A stretch of 64,000 bases of DNA, taken from positions 16,742,846-16,806,845 of the forward strand of contig NC_088779.1 in the NCBI RefSeq assembly GCF_954871325.1. The letters are read 5' to 3'. This stretch comes from Gordionus sp. m RMFG-2023. Lineage: Eukaryota; Nematomorpha; Gordioida; Chordodea; Parachordodidae. The translations under genes and the position numbers were made by a program. Shown piece by piece: positions 22,822 to 35,110 of this stretch (positions within the stretch are counted from its first letter, which is position 1; every line of letters begins with the position of its first letter). A model generated the notes under the pieces. It was not told where the DNA came from. It was given only the letters and a program-made list of their open reading frames with translations, and searched no databases.

Positions 22822-24962
22822 CGTGGTTCAGGAAACTAATACAGAATTCTTGAACTGCTGCGAAACAAAAAGATAAGGGTGAGTGTTTTATAAGAGAATA
22901 ATACTAATTTTATTAGACACCAAATATATTATACATTAGGTAAAATCTAAAAGATACTTAAGGCTGCTGAGCAGCGCGAAAGTTAAAGAATCAAATATAA
23001 GCTAAATGCTCTATCAATTACATTTACTTCCAACATCAGCATCACAGGCATGCATAGACCCCCAATCATTTTCTTCACAAATTTTAATGCATCAATTGCT
23101 CCTTTTTCCTTTTCTTCATCATCAGCAAATAAATTTTGCAAAAGAAATTTACTAAAATCATCATATTACACCCTAAATATAAGCAGAAAATATTCCATTT
23201 AAAGAGAGAATATTTTAAAAATTTTATAAAAACCATTTCCCCTTCAAGGTATGAAATTCCCATATATATACTTCCCTTATTCCCATGATGTATTGCTCTG
23301 GAAACATTTTATTACAAAAATTCATTAGATTATAATAAAGATAAGAAATTGGTCATTTGGAATCATCATTGAATTAGAGGAACAACAGAAGCGACGATTT
23401 GACAAAATCATTACTCTAAAAAGTAAATACCTACACTATAGGAAACTGCTAATTTGATAGTTGAAAAACTGATATTGCAATGAAAGAATGTTCATGAATA
23501 CTTCATGAACATTCTGCAATGTTAAATTTAAATGTATTTAAATTTTATTTAAATGATTGTGAAATTAAAAATTTACAATAAAACATTAATATTCTATTAA
23601 TAAAAAAATATTTTTTTCCAAATGAAAAAAAAACTAGGTTTCTTTTTTGCCGAATCCCTAGATATAAATAATATTGAGAACAAATTAAGATCATATCAGA
23701 TCACAATGTTTAAAGCGATCCATCTTTTAAAACCACTCTTCATAAAATATAATACCCCTATCTCATTCAATTCTTTTGTTTAAACAAAAATTTCATTCAC
23801 GATTATGAAAAAAATATATAATTGGGTGCATTCTTTTATTGATTCGTCCTTACTTAAAGGGAAAAAATTTGAATAGTTTTTAAAATAGATAGCGCCCTAT
23901 TTTTTGAGAATTTAGCTAATTAGTAGCAAAGCTACTTATTTTGGAAAATAGTTGTTGCTATAGTGCGCTTTTTAAAGTAACGTTAACAGAATTGAATGGT
24001 ATATTTTTATTTTATAAAATTTGTTTTGGGAGACTCGATTAGACCCCGATCTCTTATCGATATTTTATAATTTTCCTATTTAATAAAATAATATCGTTAT
24101 TTTTAGTTGTAAAAATGGGCATCCAGATTTTAATATGTTATACATAATTATTAAGATTTTGCACCTATAAGAAAAATGTTTTTATTCCTTTTAGTCCACT
24201 GGTATTACTTAAAAAGATATTTTCATGTGTTTTTTCATCATTTTGCTTAAGATAATAAGTCTAGAAAATTAATCGAGCCACGACTTATTATTTTCATGTA
24301 AAATTGTTTTAAAAAATAGGTCATCGTTGATTGATAATAAAGGTTATGTTTAAAATATAAATTATTAGAATTATTCATACTGAATTACAAGGCAAGAATT
24401 TAAAATTTGTAGCCTTGTAAAAATTAAATATATAATTTATGAATTTATCATAATATAGCGATATATGTATATTTGATAAGTTAATTAAAAGCAAATTTTA
24501 TATATTATTCATTCAAATTATATTTTAAAATATAAAACGTTACACAAGCCATACCCTAATTTAAAATTTAATTATTCGAAATATTAAAATTATGTTGAAT
24601 TGTAAAAACAAACTTACATATCTTGCTTTTAGGAATTTTAGAGAAAAATTTTCCAACAATTTAAAAAAAAAAAATATAATAAAAACCTAGGTAACAATTT
24701 TATTTTATTCATAAAATATAGTCAACATTTTTTAAAAATAAATTTAAAGGCTGTTAATTTGGTCGTGTTATTTCTTTTTAAATTATAATTTTGTTTAGCT
24801 TTCTTGATATTTTTTTTATCATAACCATAAATTTAGTTATATATATAAAGCCATAAATATTATGGATTTTTTAAAATAATCGATAATTTATCTATAAAAA
24901 GTCTATATATATTATTTTCCTAACTTTTTAGGAGTTTTATCAATTTATTTTTAATTATCAAT
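22822..24962. other. Flanking A+T-rich DNA with minor features
   Basis: At 22900-23000 lies a stretch (TTATTAGACACC, ATTAGGTAAAATCT) that resembles the left flank of the pogo element (TTATTAGATACT, TTTAGGTAAAATCC; 19597-19632). The pogo copy therefore sits beside or within an older repeat. On the minus strand at 23170-23030 about 45 codons are open (GAIDALKFVKKMIGGL and on), not recognised. A 13-bp perfect inverted repeat, GAATGTTCATGAA around TAC, lies at 23486-23514. Nothing else is visible. Confidence 0.4.
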
Positions 24963-24970
24963 ATAAATAT

Positions 24971-25271
24971 CAGAGACCTGCAGGAATACCATTTGCACGG
25001 CCCAGCCTGGAATTTTTTTAAGAAAAATTTTCTGCCGGCTCGGGTTATATATTTTCAGGCTTAGTGAGGATTTTTTAAATTATATTATATTTATTTTAAA
25101 TTTTTATAGTTAATGGCGGTTTAAAATATTGATCGGTCCGGGAAAAAATTTTTTTAGACCCGGCCCGGATATTCTTTTTAAAAAAATTTTTAGACCCGGC
25201 CCGAGTATATTTAAAAAAATTAAAATACGGCCCGGCACGGGCATACTGGCCAGGAGGTCTTCAGGTCTCTG
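24971..25271. mobile_element. 301-bp hAT-type MITE
   Basis: The ends are CAGAGACCTGCAGGA and its near-inverted copy TCTTCAGGTCTCTG. It is flanked by a perfect 8-bp duplication, ATAAATAT, at 24963-24970 and 25272-25279. The interior has several CCCGGCCCG-type subterminal repeats between T/A-rich runs and no transposase. The 61-codon minus-strand frame is a shadow of these repeats. Confidence 0.92.
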
Positions 25272-25279
25272 ATAAATAT

Positions 25280-25554
25280 TCACTTTAGAACTCACAGAAT
25301 AACTTATTAATTTTTGTATTTTCTTTAATTTTTTTATATAATATCTTTGAACAAATTAGAAAAGCATTTTTGCTTAAAATATTTAAATAGTTAATAAATA
25401 TCTATTAAAATGGAAAAAAACAGTATATAATTTTAGTGAGGTATGGAACAATATTATATAAATACTAGTTAGGGTCAACAGTCCTGTTGACAGATTGTAA
25501 TCGAACTATGGCGGCTTGGTCTTTAGAAAATCGGATAGTTTAGTTCAGTCTTTG
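25280..25554. other. A+T-rich DNA, no gene seen
   Basis: No recognisable gene. A short inverted repeat, GTCAACAG/CTGTTGAC, lies near 25474-25491. Confidence 0.4.
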
Positions 25555-25745
25555 CAATTAGTTTTCAGCTCGGTTTGATCTGAACCAAAAAAGATGTTGT
25601 ACATTTTTTATATATATCTAATTGTCAAGTTGGCATAAATCAATTTGAATTGGTTTTCAGGACGGTTTATTCTGAATCAAAAAAGATGTTATATATTTTT
25701 TGTGTATATCTGATTTTCAAGTTGACATAAATCAATTTGACATAA
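25555..25745. repeat. 92-bp tandem duplication
   Basis: GTTTTCAGCTCGGTTTGATC at 25561 and GTTTTCAGGACGGTTTATTC at 25653 open two units that run on similarly through AAAAAAGATGTT and ATAAATCAATTTGA. There are two diverged units and no coding function. Confidence 0.7.
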
Positions 25746-25984
25746 GTGATTTTAGTTATTTGTAAAATATTATTTTCTAAAACAGATGTCTTAGTATTAA
25801 AAAAAGAAAAAGATAGTAAGTTATTAGATTTATCACAGAGTCAAATGTTGCACTAGCAATCGATTAGACGCAACTTGTTTTTTCTTTTTGAAACTCAACG
25901 TACACCCTATTATTTTGCAGCCGGTGGAGTTACTTTGAATATATTTTCGCCCGTGAACCATATGAGTAAAGTAAACTCTGAGGG

Positions 25985-27290
25985 TATTTGTATATATGTT
26001 GTTTGGTCCGTTCCAGACAGGGAATCTTGCATCGGTTAGATTCTGGGATTGTTTCTTATTTAAACATTTCAGATGAAGCTATGTTAAGTTTTTTATCGAA
26101 ATTTCATATAATATTATTCGACTACATTCTTCGAATTAAGAATAGTGAAGTTCATAATCATTACCTTGGAAATCGAATTCAAAATAAAATCATTAACTTG
26201 ATGGGAGAGAAAATAGTGGAAAAAATTGTTGAAGTTATTAAAAACGGAATATTTCCGTAATATTAGACTACACACTAGACGTAAGCCACCAGGAACAATT
26301 AACTGTAGTTATACGATACGTAGAAGTTGACAACAGCTCTATTAAGATAAATGAGGGATTTGTTAGCTTTCTAGAAATCGATTCCAGTGCTGGCTAAGCC
26401 ATGGTAGAAGTATTTTTATCATTATCAAAAAAATTGGGATTAGAGATAAAATATTGTAGTGGACAAGGTTATGATAATGGTTTACATATGAGAGGATATT
26501 ATAGATTGGTTCAAGCTCGAATATTATAAATATATCGGAGATTGTTTTTTTATGACTTGTAACATGAAACGATCATCAATAGCCCCAAAATCATTTTTTG
26601 GAGTTGTCCAACGAATATTTATTCCTATTTCTGTTTCGACTCAGTCATGGGAAATTTTGAGAGATTATATAAATAATTTTAAGTTAAACCCATTACCTGA
26701 AACGCGATGAGAGTTTAAAGTGGAATTGTAAAGACCATTAAAAATTAGGTTGGTTATATTTGCGTTGCACTAATAGACTATTTGAAAAAACTAATGACCT
26801 TAAATGCTGCATAGAAGCCATTTCATTGGCTAAAGAATTAAAACAATTTCCATTTTTGGTAACTCTTGTCATCAGGTTTAATATATACTTAGGCGAATTT
26901 AGTAAGTAAGGTTATGCGTAATAATATTGAATTGGAAAGGGCTATCTTGTAGAAAGTGTGCAGATATTTTAGATCGCTTTAAGGAAAACGTTCAGAATTT
27001 TCTTGACTCAGCGAAAGAGCTTGAGCAGGAATTGGAAATGAATCTTGAAGAGCATTGTTTTCCTTTAATAACAATAGTTCGTAGATAAAAAATTCAAAAC
27101 AATTTGAAGGAGTGACATGCCTATTCATGACCATCAAAATGAATATGAGATTAAATTTTCAATGCATTAATAGATCAAGCGAGAAAATAGTTGGAGGAAC
27201 GTTTCTAAAGCTCTTTAAAGATCCTTTTGGATTCTTATATAATATACCAGAATTGTTAAATGCATCTGAAGAGAGGTAAAATAAAAATAT
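25985..27290 (+). pseudogene. hAT transposase, DUF4371/ZMYM-type lineage, broken
   Basis: The open stretch 25988-26260 reads ISDEAMLSFLSKFHIILFDY, NRIQNKIINLMGEKIVEKIV and so on, the start of the DUF4371 region. The next blocks follow in order with stops and frame changes: SHQEQLTVVIRYVE-like sequence, then KLGLEIKYCSGQGYDNGLHM (usual form CRGQGYDNGANM, which holds a catalytic-core acidic residue), then APKSFFGVVQRIF and NPLPETR (usual form LSETRW). The N-terminal zinc finger and the C-terminal dimerisation block are not recognisable. At least five breaks are visible. The right end of the element is probably at 27543 (CTAACCCGGCACTG); the left end was not found. Confidence 0.8.
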
Positions 27291-27469
27291 TATCAATTAA
27301 ATATTTTATTCACAGATTAGGATACTTTAGAAGGCGATATTAATTCGCAAGATCTATTAATTGAATTAAAATTTTAGTGAATATTTTATGAGTTTAACTC
27401 ATTTTTAATTAAAATTTAATAGAGTATAAAATGCTTTTAGTCTGATTGCAAAAAATTATCAAAAAAGCT

Positions 27470-27543
27470 TAGGTAAATTATGTTTTTATGGGGTCGCTGA
27501 ATCATTTTTTGCCCTGGGCCGCTAAAAGTCTAACCCGGCACTG
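27470..27543 (+). mobile_element. Right terminus of the hAT element at 25985-27290
   Basis: GGGTCGCTGAATCA, GCCCTGGGCCGCTAAAAG and CTAACCCGGCACTG form a typical G+C-rich hAT subterminal/terminal region (inverted: CAGTGCCGGGTTAG). No mate of this end is found upstream of 25985. Confidence 0.55.
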
Positions 27544-28131
27544 CTTTAAATATACATAACTTTGGAGCCTGACGATGGAATTTGAAGAAATTTCAGTAAA
27601 CATTGATAATTTATCTTCCTCTCATTATTCTATAAAATTTTAGTGAATTATATTTTTGACAAAATTATTGGTACAAAAGGGTTACAGTTTAATTCGAACA
27701 CAGTTTTTAGATAGCTGTTTATATTTAATTTTGTGTAAAGATGCATTTTTATTTATAATTTCTCCCCTATGTACATCTTTTTTGCTCATCGTTTGATATA
27801 TTTTTCCTAAATATTACCCATATATTATAAAAATTAACATTCTAATATTTGTTGCTTAATATAATTTTGCTTAGTAATTCACTTTTTTTAACATCCTTAG
27901 CTTAGCTATGATATAAAATTTATTAGAAGTGTGTAGCTTACCAAAAAGTCATGAAATACTATTTATATTTCAAAAAAAAAATATGCATCAAATAGTGCAT
28001 TTGTCTTATTTGATTCATTTAAACAATCGAATAATTTACTATTTGTATTTGTATGAAAAATAAAATTTTAAGAGATTTTTCAAAATTTTTATTGCATTGT
28101 TATTTAGTTTAACATTATCATCAATATAAGA
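27544..28131. other. A+T-rich DNA, no gene seen
   Basis: No recognisable feature. Frames are short and stop-rich. Confidence 0.45.
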
Positions 28132-28139
28132 CTGTGAAA

Positions 28140-28450
28140 TATACGTCTGCAGGCCCGAATCCGACCCGAGCCCGAATCAAAATTTTATATCAGCTAGAAT
28201 CGAAATATCCAAAAACAATTAAAAATAATGTGTATTACCTTAAATAAAGTTTTTTTTTGAAAGCAATAATATAATCAATATTTCTATTAAGTTGCATTTT
28301 ATTTAAATTGGAAACATATATCTTTTATTCAGTTTAAATATTAAAAAAGTTGAAATACAATCGAATTTAAATATTATTGTGATTATATAAAAATAATGTG
28401 CATGATATAATGAATATCATAACCCTACGGACAACCCGTGCAGACCTCTA
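28140..28450. mobile_element. Decayed 311-bp hAT-type MITE
   Basis: The left end TATACGTCTGCAGGCCCG and the right end (inverted: TAGAGGTCTGCACGGG) share the core CGTCTGCA or GGTCTGCA. The flanks CTGTGAAA and CTGTCAGC agree at 5 of 8 positions, as an old 8-bp duplication might. The ends resemble those of the 8.5-kb hAT element at 47666-56196 (TAGAGGTCTGCA), so that lineage may have mobilised it. Confidence 0.55.
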
Positions 28451-28458
28451 CTGTCAGC

Positions 28459-29537
28459 CCTAAAAATATAAATTATTCATAATTATGTTAGATTTTTATA
28501 TAATAAGTTATCACAAAATTAATTTATTAAAAAAATTATCCTTTTTTAATTTATATCTTTATTTAAAATATTGATTTTTGGATAGAATTTATAATAAAAT
28601 TAAAATAGGTGGGTCATATAACTATGAAAATAAACAAATATACTTGTGTTTAATTTCATATAAATCGCAAAAAAAATATATTATAAAATATCGTTATAAT
28701 TTTTATTTGACTATTTTTTAATTATTCAATTTTATTAATTATAAATATTCAACTTGAAACATTGTTTATTCGTATTCGAACAAAACGATTACTTATTTTT
28801 ATATTAAAAATACTGTTTGCAATGGCATATTATATTCATGTATTGGGGAAATTGAGGCGGAGATGAGGAAGGGAAGGGGGGGGGGGGTTAGAGGTTATTT
28901 TTAACAGCTTAATGATATTAATAATTAAAATTTGTAGGGATTTTCCATGCTCTCCCTCTTCAATTGCATATATGGCTTAAAACAATAGAGCAATTAATAT
29001 TCAAAACAATATTGGCACTTTTGAATATGTATATTTGAGATTCTGCTGGACTGAGTCATTGAATTACCATTAAAAAAATCAAATTTATGCCCTAAGAATA
29101 TAAATAAAAATTATTTTATCTCTGCCTTCTATTAATAAGAGAACAAATCTTAAAATTACTTTGTTGTGACATTTAAAATAATAAAGAAATATTTCAACCA
29201 TATGAATAAGAAACCAAATTCTTATTACATAATATAAATTTATCAATTATTATCGATCGATAAATAATTTTAAAAAATACAAATATGACCTTTATAATAT
29301 GTTAAATTTATATTTAAAAACGGGCAAAGGGAAATCGTCTCCCAATCACTTGGTATTCTTACCACGTTTTTCAGATAAGAATTTGAAATTGATAGAAAAA
29401 AAATAACATATTTGCACTTAAACTTTAATTTTAATGTAATATTTTAGAACGATTTATTTAATTTAAAATACAGGATTTGCAATCATGAATTATTTCAATT
29501 CAGCTTTGTTTTAATATTTAAAATTCAATTTTAAACT
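28459..29537. other. A+T-rich DNA with a long G run
   Basis: No gene recognised. A run of about 12 G near 28878-28889 (within GAGGAAGGGAAGGGG) followed by GTTAGAGG may be the remains of a hAT subterminal region; it has no partner. Confidence 0.4.
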
Positions 29538-29545
29538 CTAAATTT

Positions 29546-30312
29546 TAGGGATGTACCGATACCACTTTTTGGAGGCCGATCCGATCCGATATTCCCGATA
29601 TTGAATTGATATCGGCCAATTGCCGATCCGAAATCATATCTAATTTTGTATTCTGTAAAGATACAAATAGTTTTAATTTTTAATATACTTTTTATTAGTA
29701 TAACATCTATAATTTAACTATACCATAACTTATGTCATTTAAGTGTATTATAATGATCAGTTATAGTTCATATTCAATTCAAATACAATTCTAAAACTTT
29801 ATAAAATATTTTTATTGTTAAATCACCTTTATATAATAAGTAATAACATTAATTTATATACATAATAAGTAATAAACAAATATATTATGAAATTTGAAAT
29901 AAATATTTAAAATAATATTTAACATTAATATATAGAAGATTTCTTTTTAGAAATGCTAAAATTTCCAATTTATTTGAGGTCAGCCTGCGACGATGATAAT
30001 TGTCAATATCACCAGCTTCACTAAAAACAGATTCTGAAGAGATATCGCACACTTTTATAAATAGAATGCGGAAAAAAATAACAATAGAATGATTATTAAT
30101 TAAATATTATTATTAAAAAAATATACATAAAAATGCATTTCGATTTTATTTATAAAATAAATGATTTTAGATATAACTTTTAAAAAAAATTTTATAACAT
30201 TTTATTCTTGTTAATCAGATCGGGAGATATTTGATAATATTGGCCGATAGCCGATATTAAATGAATGGAATATCGGCCCGATTCGATCCGATAAAATATC
30301 GCTACATCCCTC
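29546..30312 (-). mobile_element. hAT element remnant with CCGATATC-type ends
   Basis: The left end TAGGGATGTACCGATA and the right end (inverted: GAGGGATGTAGCGATA) differ at two of 16 positions. A perfect 8-bp duplication, CTAAATTT, flanks them (29538-29545, 30313-30320). Subterminal CCGATCCGATATT and ATATCGGCC repeats lie at both sides. A transposase tail is preserved on the minus strand near 30070-29935. At 767 bp it is an internally deleted copy. Confidence 0.9.
29935..30070 (-). pseudogene. hAT transposase dimerisation block
   Basis: On the minus strand a frame reads SSESVFSEAGDIDNYHRRRL and continues LEILAFLKRN. The hAT signature is S(S/A)ERVFSxAG....RRxRL....VE.LLFLKRN. The usual SSERVFS is SSESVFS here. 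Only the C-terminal block survives; the rest of the gene has been deleted. Confidence 0.75.
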
Positions 30313-30489
30313 CTAAATTTTTATTTTAAAAAAAGGCTTAATGGAAAATTAATTTCTATTGATTAAAAATAAAATATCAACCTATCATTTCCACAAGTGG
30401 CTTAAATAACCGAAAAACTTTTAGAACAAAATGTATAATCTAGATTATATAATCAATTATTAAATAAAATTTATATTAGAATCTTTAAC

Positions 30490-30704
30490 TAGTGTTGTTA
30501 AGCAGCTCGATTTAAGTCGATCTTTTAAAACGGCTAACTCAATATTTTATCCAGAAAAACATAAAGAAAACTGAAGATTTTGCTCATACAATGGCATAAA
30601 GGTTTAAACATCTTAAGCCAAGTCTCGAGGTTTAGTCAATATGTAAAAATATTAAGTTAGCCGTTTTTAAAAATCGGCTCAAATTGAACAGTTTGGCAAC
30701 ACTA
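30490..30704. mobile_element. 215-bp MITE, TAGTGTTGTTAA family
   Basis: It begins TAGTGTTGTTAAGCAGCTC and ends with the inverse of TAGTGTTGCCAAACTG. Inner arms repeat CGGCTAACTCAATATTTT and AATATTAAGTTAGCCG. The flanks TCTTTAAC and CTTTTAAA are only weakly alike (5 of 8). Related copies lie at 58618-58826 and 46759-46925, with a fragment at 15488-15600. The terminal sequence is shared with the large foldback elements at 4150-7417 and 51012-54598. Confidence 0.75.
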
Positions 30705-30779
30705 CTTTTAAAGATATAAGATAAAAGTTATGTAAAAATTTAATTAAAATTTTTAATATTTATTCTAAATTGCTATTTA

Positions 30780-30930
30780 ATTAATAATTTTCGAGATCTC
30801 GCCTAAGTTGTGAAAATTGGTTAAGGCTCAAGCCGACTAGATGAGTTGGCTCAGGAGTTGGCATCAATCAGATCAAGAGTTGTCTCTAGTTGTCCCAATA
30901 ATTGACTCGATTTAATTTTGAGTCGAAATG
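30780..30930. mobile_element. Fragment of a foldback element arm
   Basis: GGCTCAAGCCGACTAGATG, GTTGGCTCAGGAGTTGG and neighbours resemble, inverted, the arm of the 4150-7417 element near 7080-7110 (AAGCCGACTTGAGCC, CAACTCCTGAGCCGG). No ends are preserved. Confidence 0.45.
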
Positions 30931-32447
30931 TATTTATTTGTTATTTAACCCTAATTCGCTAATGGATATCACGACAATCTTTAATTGCTTAATAAATAGC
31001 CATAACCTTCCGATCAAAATATTTAGCAATTTGGCTATCCAAAAAATTTCAATAACCTTAATGATACACCCTCTAACGAGTAGTGAACTAGTTTGGGCAA
31101 ATGTACTTTGAACGATATTTTGATCATCAAACTTAATAAAAATTTGTTAAACAATGTTATCTTTTAAGTTTTGACATTCATTTTTCTTTATCATAATTTA
31201 TTGTGGTGATCATTATTTTTTTTAAGATAATTTAGTTTATATAAAGGCAATAATTTAAAATAAAAAAAGTTAAATAAGAAAAAGAAATTTTAATCCCTAA
31301 TATTATTATCTGTTTGAATAGCAGAAAAAAATCACTTCTAAATTTATTTATTGTAATAAATATTTGAGGGTTAAAAAAATACATAAATTATAAAAAAACA
31401 TAATAATTCCTACCCCACAAAAACAAAAATATATTTTCTTAATCTATTATTTAAAATTGAAATAAATCTAATATATTAATTTTATTTTCTATATATGTGC
31501 CATGCATATAAAACAAAAAACATAAATAAATTAAATTCATTATTTTTGTTTATTTTATATTAACTATTTTTCTAAAAAATGAAATATATTAAAAATAAAT
31601 GTTAATGGATAGGTTCTATAAATGACTAAAAATTTGGATCTTGTTTTAAGAGTTGTACACAATATCTTCAAGGAAAAGCAAGATCTATCTAGGCACAACA
31701 TCTTCCTTTTAGCCCTGAGTCCGAAAATATTTAATTTATAAATATAAAGCATTTTAATTTTTGCATAAAGTTAAATTTAATATTAATTGTCCTTGTCATA
31801 ATCCCAGAAAAAATACTAATTTATCCTTTATTTAGAAAAAAGTGATTTTTCGAATCGTTACAAAAGATGGCTGTAAATCGCTCGGCTAAACAACATAATA
31901 ACTCATTTTAATTCTATTTTTTGGAATTTTTGAGCCCTAGGTCTACCCTATTAAAAATAAATTTTAAACCCGAAGCTGAGATGCTTGCAGGACTTTACTA
32001 TCTATCAGAAAACGCCATTGCGTTTGGCTGCTTCTTTACTTTTGGTCAATAATTATTTGGAATAATTATGTTATCCGAATCTAGGGTCTGGACCCCGGGT
32101 TCGTGCTCAGAGCAGACCTGATTACCAAATTGGGTCATAAATTTTACGACTAATCAAATAGTATGTAAGGAATTTATAAATTTGAATAAAAATATAAAAA
32201 AATGATCTTGCTCTCCTTTTTTCGCGTTTATAAATTCTAAAATTACTTGATAGAAAAATTAATTATTAATATTTTTAAAATAATATTAACAAATTTATAA
32301 TTCCTATTCATTTTTATTTTATATTCTAGTTGTTAAATTTTCAGTCGAATGTTAATCTAATTAATATTCAATCAAAATTCAAAGTAAAGGTTACTAATAA
32401 TATTATTATTCTATTTTATAATTTATTTTAAGAATATTTCCATAGTA
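30931..32447. other. A+T-rich DNA with one G+C-richer patch
   Basis: At 31975-32150 base composition rises. One frame reads EAEMLAGLYYLSENAIAFGC before a stop, and another downstream reads LGSGPRVRAQSRPDY. These look coding-derived but I cannot name them. The rest is featureless. Confidence 0.35.
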
Positions 32448-34480
32448 CTTACTTCTTCAGGTGAAGATGATTTAACCCTTCCCTGGCCGCAAATTATAAC
32501 ATATTTTAAACCAATAAAGAAAATTAAGGGCACAAAGTCTAAACGTAAATGTAAATTATGTCCCAACGCAAATATTTCAACCTCAATGTCCAGCAGTTCA
32601 AACTTAAAAAAGCATATGAAGGTAAAAAGATAAATTAATATATTATTTATAATAGAATATTAAATCATGGTATATAACCTAAAGAAAGTATTCTTTCATT
32701 ATATTTTGAAAAGCTTAATTGGGCTGGGAACCAACATTAAAAACCTAAGATTAACAAAATATTGGTTGGTTCAAAATATTATAATGGGTTTAAACAATAT
32801 CTTCTATTTCTTGTAATGTACATTCCTCATGAAAGAGATTAACGAACATTTAAATAATAATAAAAAATAATTGCAACCAATCAACTCACACTCATTGAGA
32901 TACATAATCCATTTAAATCAAAGATAAAAATAGCACAATTAGCTGTTGATGAATTAGTTTTTAATTTTGTAATTGAAGAATTACAAGCATTTTCAATTGC
33001 AGATAGCATTTTTTTATTAATATTATCAAAAAATTAAAGCCAACTAATACGATGTCTAGGCCCACCTTAGTTTTAAAAATTAACAAAGCATATGACACCA
33101 TGGCAGTTTCAGCCTGCATAGTTTGTCAAAGGCTATACCAAAACACACATTTTTATCTAGAAAAAATAATCTTTAAAATTTTTACCACATATAAGATACA
33201 AAATAAAGTGACCAAATGAATTACCGACAATGCTAGAAATTATATAAAAGCTTTAAAGTAAAAAAATAATAATATATTTATTAAAAGAGATATGAACAAG
33301 GAGAGGAATCGGATGATGAAATAGTTCCTCTGCCATTATTTGATCTATTTAAAATCAAAATACTAATGATAGTATTGCATACTTACCTAAGCATACTGTT
33401 CAGCATACACTTTAAATCTCTTGCAAGTGATAACATTGAAAAGGCAGGTAATGATGTCCATTTTAAAACCATTACATAAATTACAATTCCTAAGTGTAAG
33501 ATATTATGGAATAAATATTTAAAACCATTGCAAAAATTATATTTTCTAATTGTAAGCTATTGTGGAATAAACATGGGCAATCTTCAAACCCATTTTTAAG
33601 AAAAATATGGGAAGATATCTGATTAAACCGGTTATAACAAGATGCAACTCTTTTTATAACTCATATTCTTATTAAGAAGAATTGACAAAAATTTGACGAT
33701 CTTGTGATAAATCTGAATTACAGAGATTTTCAGATAACGTCAGTCGTTCATGGATAAATATTGTATGGTTAGTATTAATTAAGAAATATGGGCTCGGGCC
33801 GGGTTCGAACACTAAAAAAAATATTTATACATAATTTATAGATTATGAAACCGATATTTGGGGAAATCTCACTCCCATGATAACTATTATAATATTAAAA
33901 TAAAAAAAATGGCTTTAAATAACTTCAAGTTTTGTAAGCCACTTATTTCAATCCTGGAAGGCATGCATGGATAAAAAGTTTACAGTTCAAATATTGCTTA
34001 CAATTTTTTGATTATCTTTTATTTTAAAATTGATACAAACACATCTATGAAGATGAATATATAATATCCGCAATAATTCACCCGCTATTTAAATTGGATT
34101 GGCCCTGGATAAAATTAGAGGTTAACAAAGAAAGAATGCTGGAACTTATTTCCAGTTTGAAAAAGATCTTGATAAAGAACAACACACATAACAGAATATT
34201 TTCTGATGAAAATGTTTTTGACGAGGAAATGAATGAAGATCCTTGTGAAGATCAACATTAAGCTTTTTTCAAGATATAGATAATTCTTTAAATATTTGTA
34301 ACATATTACAAGAATAAAAATTTTTATTTATTAAATATAATACAACTCTCCCAACCTCTGAGTCAATTAAACGTGTGTTAACATGCAAAAGATGTATTGA
34401 GCACTAAGCGCTCTTGTTTATCTGATCAAAATTTTGAAAATAAATTGTTGCTAAAAATAAATAAAAAATTGTTTACAAAA
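32448..34480 (+). pseudogene. hAT transposase gene, BED finger to dimerisation block, broken
   Basis: Ordered pieces of one hAT transposase. 32460-32627 gives a BED-type zinc finger (ITYFKPIKKIK, then CKLCPN and SSSSNLKKHM), ending before a possible GT splice site. Then come SKIKIAQLAVDELVFNFVIE, TDNARNYIKALK (usual form TDNAANFVKA) and a KHTVQHTLNL block (usual form RCASHTLNL). A C-terminal part reads FKLDWPWIKLEV and EDQH, and finally LSTKRSCLSDQNFENKLLLK at about 34400-34470, the RCRLSDxNFExLLLLK dimerisation tail. Many stops and frame changes break the middle. Sequences between the pieces are A+T-rich and may include introns or small insertions, such as the GGGCTCGGGCCGGGTTCG patch at 33793. 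Confidence 0.75.
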
Positions 34481-34639
34481 AGATGTTATTTTATATATAT
34501 ATTTTTGTATAATTTTTATTTATATTATAATTATATATATGAAAATTTGTTTTATAAAAATATCTTATCTTATTATATATTCTTTTTATTATATATTATA
34601 GGAAAAAAATAAATATTATTTTCGTATATAATATTTAAT

Positions 34640-34781
34640 TTTTTAACCCGTTACTTTTTGAATAGCCAGTAACGCGTGTTCTTTTTTTAAAAGGTAACGA
34701 ATAACGGTAACGCGTTTCTTTTTTCAGACGTAACGAGTAACGGTAACGCGTTTCTTTATTGTAGTAATGTTTACAGCACTA
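34640..34781 (+). mobile_element. hAT right end with TAACGxxTAACG subterminal repeats
   Basis: Several AGTAACGCGT, TAACGAATAACGGTAACGCG and TAACGAGTAACGG units precede the terminus GTAATGTTTACAGCACTA (inverted: TAGTGCTGTAAACATTAC). This is typical of hAT elements. It could be the end of either the plus-strand gene at 32448-34480 or the minus-strand remnant at 34810-35110; its position right after the first favours the first. Confidence 0.6.
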
Positions 34782-34809
34782 CTATTTACAAATCAAATTT
34801 TATTTAAAA

Positions 34810-35110
34810 AAAGAAAATTGTCCATATTTTTTTGATTTTAATCGTATTCCTCTATCCTCTAATAAGCAATTGGCTTTAGAAAAATAATATTTCTGGAAGT
34901 CAAACTTGTCTGGGCTAATAAAATAAATTTTAGGGAAATGAATCCTGCTTTAAAAATTTCAACATATTTTCATTGTTATTTGTTTTATAAACGATGAATC
35001 TTTTAAATTCATCCTCACAACTTTCATTGGTAGATATTGTCCCCTCATCAGAATTAGAAAAATCTAGAAATTCTCTAAATGTTTTATTTACAATATTTTT
35101 TATATGTACA
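34810..35110 (-). pseudogene. Second hAT transposase C-terminal remnant
   Basis: On the minus strand, frames read SCEDEFKRFIVYKTNNNEN, then MLKFLKQDSFP, and in a shifted frame FSKANCLLEDRGIRLKS. The last fits the FSKAG..LEDRR.RLKxE dimerisation block and the order fits a hAT C-terminus (acidic linker, W/F-x-K...FP, then the block). Frame changes and stops break it. It is separate from the plus-strand gene next to it. Confidence 0.5.

Noticed and set aside
32085-32115. Possible B-box-like GGGTTCGTGCTC as a SINE head
   Set aside because: No A box at the right distance, no tail and no second copy in the window.
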